NCBI GenBank assembly: GCA_029865445.1
Contig: JAOUGY010000126.1
Coordinates: forward strand, 1 to 9,982
DNA: 9,982 nt
Direction of reading: 5' to 3'
From: Acidimicrobiia bacterium
GTDB taxonomy: Bacteria; Actinomycetota; Acidimicrobiia; Spongiisociales; ZC4RG35
Part shown: piece by piece, positions 1 to 6,108 of the stretch
How positions within the stretch are numbered: the stretch's first letter is position 1
How the letters are laid out: each line of letters starts with the position of its first letter
Position numbers and translations under genes: made by a program
The notes under the pieces: model-generated
What the model saw: only the letters and a program-made list of their open reading frames with translations
Told to the model about the DNA's origin: nothing
Databases searched by the model: none

Positions 1-112
1 TTGTTGCTTGTTGCTTGTTGCTTGTTGCTTGTTGCTTGTTGCTTGTTGCTTGTTGCTTGTTGCTTGTTGCTTGTTGCTTGTTGCTTGTTGCTTGTTGCTC
101 ATCGCTTGTCTC
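1..112. repeat. Tandem heptanucleotide repeat (TTGTTGC)n, truncated at window edge
   Basis: Fourteen uninterrupted, identical copies of the 7-base unit TTGTTGC fill positions 1-98. Two decayed copies follow, TCATCGC (99-105) and TTGTCTC (106-112). The array continues beyond the left edge, so its full length is unknown. Because 7 is not a multiple of 3, all three frames of a strand read the same seven-codon cycle: Leu-Leu-Leu-Val-Ala-Cys-Cys on the + strand and Ala-Thr-Ser-Asn-Lys-Gln-Gln on the - strand. No stop occurs in any of the six frames. Perfect copies beside decayed ones suggest recent expansion or slippage from one end. There are no spacers, so it is not a CRISPR array. It may be a simple intergenic repeat, or part of an unseen upstream gene. 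Confidence 0.95.
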
Positions 113-125
113 TTCCTGCCTACGC

Positions 126-154
126 CTGGCGATTGCGCCGAGCTGGGATAGGCT
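126..154 (+). promoter_or_regulatory. Candidate ppk1 promoter (leaderless type)
   Basis: A -10-like box TAGGCT (149-154, fits TANNNT) ends 6 nt before the ppk1 ATG at 161, which would put the transcription start at or next to the start codon. A -35 element at the usual spacing would be CTGGCG (126-131), a poor match. No convincing Shine-Dalgarno sequence lies before the ATG, as expected for a leaderless transcript. No PHO-box-like GTTCA repeat is visible here, so ppk1 may not be directly under Pho control from this promoter. Confidence 0.4.
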
Positions 155-160
155 TTCCTC

Positions 161-2206
161 ATGGCATCTGATCGTCTGATCAATCGGGAGTTGTCGTGGC
201 TCGACTTCAACGCCCGCGTCATGGCCCTGGCGGAGCAGTCGGACATCCCCCTCATGGAACGGGTCCGGTTCCTGGCGATCTGGGCCGACAACCTCGATGA
301 GTTCTACATGGTCCGCGTGGCGGGTCTGCTCGAACAGATGGCGCACGGCCTCAGAGCCGTCGCCGCCGACGGGCTGTCGTCCAGCGAGCAGCTGGCGGCG
401 ATCCGGAAGGTGGCCGCCGGTCAATACGAGAGAGCATCGGCCGTGTTCAACCAGGAGCTGTTGCCGGGCCTCGCCAAGTCCGGGATCCAATTCTCCGATT
501 ACGAATCGCTCGACGGTGAGGATCGCGAGTTCGTCGACCGCCAGTTCCGGGAAAGGGTCTTTCCGGTGGTCACGCCGCTCGCCGTCGACCCGTCCCATCC
601 TTTTCCGTACATCTCGAACCTGTCGCTCAACCTGGCGATCATCGTCCGCAACCCCGAATCGGGAGTCACCCGGTTCGCCCGGATCAAGGTCCCGCCGATC
701 CTTCCCCGGTTCCTGGTGATGCCCGACGGCGAGCGCTTCATCCCGCTCGAGAACGTGATCGCCGCCCACGCCGACGAGATGTTCCCGGGGATGGAGATCG
801 TCGAACACCATGCGTTCCGGGTCACGCGCAACGCCGATCTCGAGATCGAGGAAGATCAGGGCGGCGACCTGCTGCAGACGATCGAGTCCGAGTTGACCCG
901 GCGCCGGTTCGGCAGGGTGGTGCGGCTCGAGGTGCACCCGTCGATGTCCCACGAGGTGCTCGACCTCCTGACACGCGAGATGGGGCTGGATCCGAGCGAC
1001 GTCGTCGTCGTCGACGGGCCGCTCGACATGTCAGGGCTTTTCGTGCTCGGCGAACTCGACCGGCCCGAACTGTATTGGGATCAGTGGCAGTGGATCACCC
1101 AACCTCGACTCGCGGGGGGTCTCGGGGAGAGCAACGACGTGTTCGGCACCATCCGCAGCGGCGACGTGCTGGTTCAGCACCCCTACGACTCGTTCGCCAC
1201 CTCGGTCGAGGCGTTCATCGGGAGAGCTGCTCGAGACCCCAACGTCCTGGCCATCAAGATGACGCTCTACCGGACGTCTCGCAACAGCCCGATCATGGCG
1301 GCCCTGATGGAAGCAGCCACCGAGGGGAAACAGGTCGTCGCCCTCGTTGAGTTGAAAGCCCGCTTCGATGAGGAGCGGAACATCGAGTGGGCACAACGGC
1401 TCGAAGACGCAGGCGTGCACGTGGTCTACGGGGTCGTGGGGCTGAAGACCCACACGAAGATCGCTCTCGTCGTACGAGACGAAGGCGGGGCGCTCAAGAG
1501 ATACGCCCACATCGGCACCGGCAACTACAACGACACCACGGCCCGCATCTACGAGGACGTGGGTCTCTTCACCGCCGATCCCGATATCGGGGCGGACCTC
1601 ACCGACCTCTTCAACTTCCTCACCGGCTACTCGTACCAGCGCGGCTACCGCAAACTGCTCGTGTCCCCGGTGACCGTCCGCTCCCAGCTGCTGGCGGCGA
1701 TCGCCGCCGAGGCGGAGCGCTCGGACGGTCACATCACCATGAAGATGAACTCGCTGGTCGACCCGGGAATGATCGAGGCGCTGTACGACGCGTCGAACGC
1801 CGGATGCCGGATCGATTTGATCGTGAGGGGGATCTGCTGTCTCATCCCCGGTGTCCCTGGCATGAGCGAGAACATCACGGTCCGCTCCATCGTCGGTCGG
1901 TATCTCGAGCACTCCCGGATCTACCGGTTCGGGGCACGAGGAAGGGACCGCCGCTATTACATCGGTTCGGCCGACCTCATGCCCCGCAACCTCGACCGGC
2001 GCGTCGAAGCACTCGCTCCGGTAGAGGACAGCGACTTGCAGTTCCGGCTCGACGAGATCCTCGAGGTCTCTCTGGCGGACGACGTGCTGTCCTGGGAGCT
2101 GGGAGCCGACGGCCAGTGGCGCAAGGTCGAGCCCGTTCACTACGTGGACGCGCATCTCACCATGCGGGGGTTGGCGGAGGCGAGAGCCGGGGCGCGGGCC
2201 GACTGA
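161..2206 (+). CDS. ppk1: Polyphosphate kinase 1 (Ppk1)
   Basis: Ppk1 reversibly transfers the terminal phosphate of ATP onto a growing polyphosphate chain, storing phosphate and energy. The 681-residue product has normal family length (the E. coli enzyme is about 688). The N-terminal domain begins with NRELSWLDFNARV (residues 8-20) and has the adenine-contacting Asn in NLDEFY (N44). The catalytic half keeps the family landmarks: R371 in KMTLYR and R401 in ELKAR (metal/phosphate contacts), the autophosphorylated His in KTHTK (H431), the HIGTGNYN block, and the second catalytic His in LEHSRIY (H584). The spacing of the first three matches E. coli R375, R405 and H435. The ATG at 161 is secure, because an in-frame TAG at 149-151 blocks any upstream start. 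It is followed by the Pst operon on the same strand with no visible terminator between, so read-through into pstS is possible. No sign of decay or unusual codon use. Confidence 0.97.
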   Translation: MASDRLINRELSWLDFNARVMALAEQSDIPLMERVRFLAIWADNLDEFYMVRVAGLLEQMAHGLRAVAADGLSSSEQLAAIRKVAAGQYERASAVFNQELLPGLAKSGIQFSDYESLDGEDREFVDRQFRERVFPVVTPLAVDPSHPFPYISNLSLNLAIIVRNPESGVTRFARIKVPPILPRFLVMPDGERFIPLENVIAAHADEMFPGMEIVEHHAFRVTRNADLEIEEDQGGDLLQTIESELTRRRFGRVVRLEVHPSMSHEVLDLLTREMGLDPSDVVVVDGPLDMSGLFVLGELDRPELYWDQWQWITQPRLAGGLGESNDVFGTIRSGDVLVQHPYDSFATSVEAFIGRAARDPNVLAIKMTLYRTSRNSPIMAALMEAATEGKQVVALVELKARFDEERNIEWAQRLEDAGVHVVYGVVGLKTHTKIALVVRDEGGALKRYAHIGTGNYNDTTARIYEDVGLFTADPDIGADLTDLFNFLTGYSYQRGYRKLLVSPVTVRSQLLAAIAAEAERSDGHITMKMNSLVDPGMIEALYDASNAGCRIDLIVRGICCLIPGVPGMSENITVRSIVGRYLEHSRIYRFGARGRDRRYYIGSADLMPRNLDRRVEALAPVEDSDLQFRLDEILEVSLADDVLSWELGADGQWRKVEPVHYVDAHLTMRGLAEARAGARAD

Positions 2207-2222
2207 CCCCGTCCCAGGAAAC

Positions 2223-2277
2223 GCTCACCAGACGTTCATCTGGCGTTCACCTCGGCGCCTGATGGCGGTCATGGAGG
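2223..2277 (+). promoter_or_regulatory. PHO box array: five 11-bp direct-repeat units before pstS
   Basis: Heptamers recur at an exact 11-bp period: GCTCACC (2223), GTTCATC (2234), GTTCACC (2245), CGCCTGA (2256, degenerate) and GGTCATG (2267). Each is followed by a 4-base spacer that is less conserved. A 7+4 direct repeat with a G(G/T)TCAYY core is the known operator form of PhoB/PhoP-family regulators, best described in Streptomyces, and 11 bp places successive monomers on one face of the helix. The array ends 5 nt before a -10-like box, so it covers the -35 region, as in PhoB-activated promoters. The likely binder is the PhoB/RegX3-type regulator encoded at 6784-7494. Units 2 and 3 are the strongest pair; units 1, 4 and 5 could be weaker accessory sites. 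Confidence 0.85.
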
Positions 2278-2282
2278 CCCCG

Positions 2283-2288
2283 TAGCTT
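2283..2288 (+). promoter_or_regulatory. Candidate -10 box of the pstS promoter
   Basis: TAGCTT fits the TANNNT form of actinobacterial -10 boxes. A start site about 7 nt downstream (near 2295) would give a leader of roughly 24 nt to the GTG start of pstS, or an almost leaderless message if the ATG at 2298 is used. No good -35 is seen at the normal distance; the PHO units occupy that place, as expected for an activator-dependent promoter. Confidence 0.5.
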
Positions 2289-2304
2289 GATCCTCGTATG
2301 AGAC

Positions 2305-2310
2305 GAGGAG
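2305..2310 (+). promoter_or_regulatory. Shine-Dalgarno site favouring the GTG start of pstS
   Basis: GAGGAG lies 8 nt before GTG at 2319, a near-ideal spacing. The upstream in-frame ATG at 2298 has no such site. This is the main reason for choosing the shorter start of pstS. Confidence 0.6.
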
Positions 2311-2318
2311 CGAGATTC

Positions 2319-3317
2319 GTGGCCAAGAAGTACGGCGTCGCGTTTGCGGCGCTCGCCCTGTTCGTGGTCGGATGCGGTGGTGGGGGGTCGGGGACGACGG
2401 GCAGTGGTGCGGCGGAGACCTCCGGCGGGTCCGGCTCCATCTCGATCTCGGGGTCGTCGACCGTCGAGCCCATCTCGGCCCGTGTTGCCCAGGCGTTTGA
2501 TGCGGCGAACGGGACGGCGACCACCGTGGAGGGGCCCGGAACCGGCGACGGTTTCGCCAAGTTCTGCGCCGGCGAGACCGACATCTCGGATGCATCGCGT
2601 TCCATCAAGGATTCGGAGGCCGAGGACTGCACAGCGGCCGGTGTCGAGTACGTCGAACTGCACATCGCCACGGACGGGATCACAGTGATGACCAACCCGT
2701 CCAACGAGGCGGTGTCGTGCCTGACCTTCGGTGACCTGTACGCGCTCACCGGCCCCGAGTCGGAAGGCTTTGGAACCTGGAGTGCGGCCGATGGGCTGGC
2801 CGCCGAGGTCGGAGGAACGGGAGGATTCCCGGACGCAGACCTGTATGTGGTGGGACCAGGGGAGGAGTCGGGCACGTACGACACCTACGTCGAACTCGTG
2901 ATCGAAGCCCTTGCCGAAGAGCGCGGTGCCGAAACGGCAAGCCGCGCCGACTACGAGGCATCGACCAACGACAACGTCATCGTCCAGGGTGTCGAACAGA
3001 ATCCGACTTCGCTGGCCTGGGTCGGTTTCGCCTTCTACGAGGAGAATCGAGACAAGGTTCGCGCCATCGCCATCGATGACGGTGAGTCGGGATGTGTCGA
3101 TCCGACGAATGACACGATCGCCTCGTTCGAATATCCCTTGTCACGCCCGCTGTTCATCTACGTCAACACGTCGGACTTGAGCGGCCAGACCCAGGACTTC
3201 GTCGACTACTACCTGTCGGATGAGGGGATCGCCTTCGTGTCCGAGGCAGGGTACGTTCAGCTGCCGGCCGCAGAACTCGAAGAGACGAGGGCTGCATGGG
3301 AAGCGGCAAAAGGATGA
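2319..3317 (+). CDS. pstS: Phosphate-binding lipoprotein PstS
   Basis: PstS is the extracytoplasmic receptor that binds inorganic phosphate and delivers it to PstC/PstA. From GTG 2319 the protein has 332 residues; an ATG at 2298 would add seven. The N-terminus is a lipoprotein signal: two lysines (3-4), a hydrophobic core, and lipobox VVGC with lipidated C19. A Gly/Ser/Thr-rich tether (20-40) leads to the phosphate-binding fold, starting at SISGSSTVEPIS, whose SGSST loop contacts phosphate in this family. GPGTGDGFAKF and GETDISDASRSI (about 72-96) and GPGEESGTYDTY (179-190) are further typical binding segments. Besides C19 there are four cysteines (C83, C104, C134, C259), enough for two disulfides. 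It is first in the pst operon, behind the PHO boxes, with a 70-nt gap and a hairpin before pstC. Identification is firm; the start is less certain. Confidence 0.94.
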   Translation: MAKKYGVAFAALALFVVGCGGGGSGTTGSGAAETSGGSGSISISGSSTVEPISARVAQAFDAANGTATTVEGPGTGDGFAKFCAGETDISDASRSIKDSEAEDCTAAGVEYVELHIATDGITVMTNPSNEAVSCLTFGDLYALTGPESEGFGTWSAADGLAAEVGGTGGFPDADLYVVGPGEESGTYDTYVELVIEALAEERGAETASRADYEASTNDNVIVQGVEQNPTSLAWVGFAFYEENRDKVRAIAIDDGESGCVDPTNDTIASFEYPLSRPLFIYVNTSDLSGQTQDFVDYYLSDEGIAFVSEAGYVQLPAAELEETRAAWEAAKG

Positions 3318-3335
3318 GTGCGGCTGAGCCCGACC

Positions 3336-3361
3336 GGAACCGCGGTGTTTGCCGCGGTTCC
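3336..3361 (+). other. Perfect 10-bp hairpin between pstS and pstC
   Basis: The arms GGAACCGCGG (3336-3345) and CCGCGGTTCC (3352-3361) are exact reverse complements around a 6-base loop TGTTTG. It begins 18 nt after the pstS stop and ends 26 nt before the pstC ATG. With no T-run after the stem it is not a classical intrinsic terminator. By position it resembles the intercistronic stem-loops that protect a binding-protein mRNA or reduce expression of the membrane subunits behind it. That role is inference. The stem also swallows the possible TTG start of pstC at 3349, which argues against that start. Confidence 0.8.
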
Positions 3362-3387
3362 ACCGCGTCCGGCGGGGGGCCGACGCC

Positions 3388-4299
3388 ATGACCATGGCGC
3401 CAATCGACCTTCGAGGCGACGTGGCTCGACGAACCAGGGAACGGCGCGTTCGGTGGTTGTTCACCGCGGCGGCCGGTGTGTCGGTGTTGATTTCGGCCCT
3501 CATCATCCTGGCGCTCGTCGAGGAGGCGTGGCAGTTCCTCGCCAAGATCGACTTCGCCCAGTTTTTCGAGAACGGTTGGTTTCCCCGACGTGGCCGGTTC
3601 CAGCTACTGGCACTCGTGGTCCACAGTCTGATCGTGACCTCGGTCGCTATGGCCGTCGCCATCCCGTTCGGTCTCGGATCGGCCATCTACCTGTCCGAGT
3701 ACGCCAGCCCCCGACTTCGCCGGCTTCTCAAACCGACCCTCGAGGTGCTGGCCGGAGTGCCGTCGGTGGTGCTCGGCTTCTTCGCCCTCCAATTCATCAC
3801 TCCCAACGTTGTGAGGGGCTTCTTCCCGGGTGCTTCCAGCGCCAACTTCCTTGCCGCCGGCATCGGCGTCGGGATCCTCATCATCCCGCTCGTGGCCGCT
3901 GTCTCGGAGGATGCCATGCGGGCCGTTCCTCGGTCCATCAGAGAGGCCTCGTACGGACTGGGGGCGAAGAGGTGGCACACGGCGCTACGCGTGGTGCTCC
4001 CGGCCGCTCTGTCGGGAGTCATGGCCGCCCTCATCCTGGGCGTGTCCAGAGCGATCGGCGAGACGATGGTGGTCGCCCTGGCAGCCGGCCTGAACGGGAC
4101 GATGAGCTTCAACCCGCTGGACGGCGGTCTCACCATGACCGGTGCCATGGCGAATCTCGCCGTCGGGTCCGACCAGGTGGCGGGAGACGTGGCGGCCTTC
4201 CAGTCGCTGTTCTTCGTGGGGCTCGTCCTATTCGTCATCACCCTTGCGCTCAACGTGGCCTCGGAACGGGTCGTCCGCAGATTCAGGCAGAGGTATTGA
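3388..4299 (+). CDS. pstC: Phosphate ABC transporter permease PstC
   Basis: PstC forms half of the membrane channel of the PstSCAB importer. From ATG 3388 it has 303 residues. A basic cytoplasmic N-terminus (about 9-22, RGDVARRTRERRVR) leads into TM1 (about 24-44). Five more hydrophobic segments follow, near 73-102, 117-137, 155-172, 208-228 and 268-293. The ABC-permease EAA loop that docks on PstB is clear at 174-205 (EDAMRAVPRSIREASYGLGA to VVLP). IPFGLGSAIYLSEYASP and LAGVPSVVLGFF are PstC/PstA family segments. A G-run (3374-3379) sits 8 nt before the ATG as a weak ribosome site. A TTG at 3349 would add 13 residues but lies in a hairpin, and an ATG at 3394 is a further option. The stop is 1 nt from the pstA start, pointing to coupled translation. 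Confidence 0.94.
   Translation: MTMAPIDLRGDVARRTRERRVRWLFTAAAGVSVLISALIILALVEEAWQFLAKIDFAQFFENGWFPRRGRFQLLALVVHSLIVTSVAMAVAIPFGLGSAIYLSEYASPRLRRLLKPTLEVLAGVPSVVLGFFALQFITPNVVRGFFPGASSANFLAAGIGVGILIIPLVAAVSEDAMRAVPRSIREASYGLGAKRWHTALRVVLPAALSGVMAALILGVSRAIGETMVVALAAGLNGTMSFNPLDGGLTMTGAMANLAVGSDQVAGDVAAFQSLFFVGLVLFVITLALNVASERVVRRFRQRY
4289..4293 (+). promoter_or_regulatory. Shine-Dalgarno site deciding the pstA start
   Basis: AGAGG inside the 3' end of pstC lies 7 nt before GTG 4301, supporting this start over the in-frame GTG 4304 and ATG 4328. Confidence 0.5.
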
Positions 4300-4300
4300 C

Positions 4301-5251
4301 GTGGTGATCTCCACAACATCGTCGGACATGATCCGCGCCCGTCTCACCGGCAAACGGATGAGCCTGGCGAACACACTCATTGCCGCGGCCTTGCTGCTGA
4401 CACTCCTGTCGTCGATCGTCATCCTCATCACGTTGCTCGCCGACACGCTGGCGAAGGCGATCCCGGTGTTCGAGAGTCGGGGCATGAGCTTCGTGACATC
4501 CTCCCTCGCTCCGCAGGCCGAGCGGGCCGGGATCCTTCAAGGAATCATGGGCTCGCTGGCCCTCATGGGGTTCGTGGTGGTGATCGCGTTTCCGCTCGGC
4601 GTTGCTGCGGCGGTGTACCTCGAGGAGTACGCACCCGACACTCGGATGACCCGACTCGTCAACGCCAACATCAGGAACCTGGCCGGAGTGCCGTCCATCG
4701 TCTACGGGATACTCGGGCTGTTCCTGTTCGTGAAGGTGATCAACGGCACCTTCGGGTTTGCCGAGCAGATTTCCGGACGGAATCTCGTGGCCGGTGGGCT
4801 CACGCTCGCCGTCCTCGTGCTCCCGATCATGATCATCACCACCGCCGAGGCCCTGCGGGCCGTTCCCCAAGCTCTCCGGGAGGCGTCGATGGGTGTCGGA
4901 GCGACGAAGTGGGAGACGATCCGGCACCACGTTCTGCCGGTGGCGATGCCGGCGATCCTGACCGGATCCGTTCTCACCGTGGCGCGGGCGTTCGGCGAGA
5001 CTGCACCCCTGCTCCTCGCCGGAGCCGCCCTGTCGCAGTACTTCGCCACCGATCAGGGCGCCGGATTCTTCGACCTCATCGGCAACCAGTCCTATACGGC
5101 CCTGCCTCTGGTGATCTACAACTTCGCACGCCAACCGGACACCGAGTTCGTTCAGCTGACGGCTGCTTCGATCGTGGTGCTCCTGGTGATGCTCCTGAGC
5201 GTCAACGCACTGGCGATCATCGCACGCGACCGATTCGAGAGGGCGTCGTGA
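4301..5251 (+). CDS. pstA: Phosphate ABC transporter permease PstA
   Basis: PstA pairs with PstC to form the phosphate channel in the cytoplasmic membrane. From GTG 4301 it has 316 residues; ATG 4328 would give 307. TM1 lies at about 22-47, after a basic start (RARLTGKR). A short external region leads to the permease core with GIMGSLALMGFVVVIAF, the segment FPLGVAAAVYLEEYAPD shared with PstC, and NLAGVPSIVYGILGLF. The EAA loop is at 183-213 (EALRAVPQALREASMGVGA to HHVLP). It is followed by ARAFGETAPLLLAGA, typical of PstA, and a last TM ending in ARDRFERAS. The reading frame stays open far upstream inside pstC, but that part has shadow-frame composition and is not real. Its TGA stop overlaps the GTG start of pstB by 4 nt. 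Confidence 0.94.
   Translation: MVISTTSSDMIRARLTGKRMSLANTLIAAALLLTLLSSIVILITLLADTLAKAIPVFESRGMSFVTSSLAPQAERAGILQGIMGSLALMGFVVVIAFPLGVAAAVYLEEYAPDTRMTRLVNANIRNLAGVPSIVYGILGLFLFVKVINGTFGFAEQISGRNLVAGGLTLAVLVLPIMIITTAEALRAVPQALREASMGVGATKWETIRHHVLPVAMPAILTGSVLTVARAFGETAPLLLAGAALSQYFATDQGAGFFDLIGNQSYTALPLVIYNFARQPDTEFVQLTAASIVVLLVMLLSVNALAIIARDRFERAS
5237..5243 (+). promoter_or_regulatory. Shine-Dalgarno site supporting the overlapping GTG start of pstB
   Basis: GAGAGGG lies 4 nt before GTG 5248. Together with the GTGA overlap with the pstA stop, it favours coupled initiation at 5248. The alternative ATG 5278 has only a weak purine run (GAAAGAG) before it. Confidence 0.5.
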
Positions 5252-6108
5252 CAAGCGACGAGAAAGAGATCGACACCATGACGATAGACCACGCCGTCCG
5301 AGAAGACATCGACCTTCGGGAGCTTCCCGATCGCCCCGTCCTCTTCGACGTGACCGACCTGAGCGTGTACTACGGCGACTTCCAAGCCGTTGCGGATGTC
5401 ACCCTCGGGATTCGTGAGCACGAGATCACAGCGCTCATCGGGCCGTCCGGTTGTGGAAAGTCGACGGTGTTGCGCTGTTTCGACAGGATGAATGACCTCA
5501 TCGAAGGTGCACGGGTCGAGGGAACCATCACCTATCACGGCATCGACCTGTACGGGGCCGACGTCGATCCTGTGGAAGTCCGCCGGCGGATCGGGATGGT
5601 GTTTCAGAAGCCCAACCCATTCCCCAAGACCATCTTCGAAAATGTGGCCTTCGGACCCCGGATCGCCGGCTGGAAGGGGAACTACGACGATTTGGTGGAA
5701 GAAACCCTCACCAAGGCAGCGCTGTGGGACGAGGTGAAAGACAAACTCTCCGAGCCCGCCTTGGCGCTGTCCGGGGGTCAGCAACAGCGACTGTGCATAG
5801 CCCGGGCGATTGCCACGAGTCCCGATGTGGTCCTCATGGACGAGCCGTGCTCGGCGCTGGATCCCATCGCCACCCTCCGAATCGAGCAGTTGATGATGGA
5901 CTTGAAGCAGGACTACACCATCATCATCGTGACCCACAACATGCAGCAGGCCGCCCGGGTGAGTGATCGAACGGCGTTCTTCTCCGTGGATGTCACAGAC
6001 GAAGGGCAACGCACCGGACGGCTCATCGAGTTCGACAGGACCGAGATGATCTTCACCAACCCGACGCAAAAGGACACCGAGGACTACATCACAGGACGGT
6101 TCGGCTGA
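5248..6108 (+). CDS. pstB: Phosphate ABC transporter ATPase PstB
   Basis: PstB hydrolyses ATP on the cytoplasmic face to power phosphate import through PstC/PstA. From GTG 5248 it has 286 residues (276 from ATG 5278), normal for PstB plus a short N-terminal extension. All ABC motifs are intact: Walker A GPSGCGKST (65-73), Q-loop Gln in MVFQKPNPFP (Q120), signature LSGGQQQ (174-180), Walker B VVLMDE (194-199), D-loop SALD (202-205) and the switch His in VTHN (H230). PstB-specific stretches include LRCFDRMNDLI after Walker A, the QKPNPFPKTIFENVAFGPR block, and MDEPCSALDP. In this family the signature is followed by QR, as here. The start overlaps the pstA stop (GTGA) and the stop overlaps the phoU ATG (TGATG). 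Identification is certain; only the exact start is open. Confidence 0.95.
   Translation: MTSDEKEIDTMTIDHAVREDIDLRELPDRPVLFDVTDLSVYYGDFQAVADVTLGIREHEITALIGPSGCGKSTVLRCFDRMNDLIEGARVEGTITYHGIDLYGADVDPVEVRRRIGMVFQKPNPFPKTIFENVAFGPRIAGWKGNYDDLVEETLTKAALWDEVKDKLSEPALALSGGQQQRLCIARAIATSPDVVLMDEPCSALDPIATLRIEQLMMDLKQDYTIIIVTHNMQQAARVSDRTAFFSVDVTDEGQRTGRLIEFDRTEMIFTNPTQKDTEDYITGRFG

Noticed and set aside
1..112. CRISPR array
   Set aside because: The units are 7 bp, directly adjacent and without spacers, so this is a simple tandem repeat.
1031..2155. 374-codon - strand open frame opposite ppk1
   Set aside because: Mirrors conserved ppk1 catalytic sequence in a GC-rich context; no domain seen.
3336..3361. 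pstS-pstC hairpin as an intrinsic terminator
   Set aside because: No T-run follows the stem, and the operon must continue into pstC/A/B for a working transporter.
3349..3387. TTG at 3349 as the pstC start
   Set aside because: It lies in the loop of the hairpin, lacks a ribosome site, and adds 13 residues without family character.
4142..4300. Upstream extension of the pstA frame into pstC
   Set aside because: The added residues (Arg/Ser/Trp-rich) are an out-of-frame reading of PstC; GTG 4301 has its own SD site.
4909..5247. Upstream extension of the pstB frame into pstA
   Set aside because: The extra 113 residues are out-of-frame PstA with shadow composition; PstB homology begins only after 5248.
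4283..5254. 323-codon - strand open frame opposite pstA
   Set aside because: Same antisense artefact; low-complexity polar composition, no motif, and fully covered by pstA.
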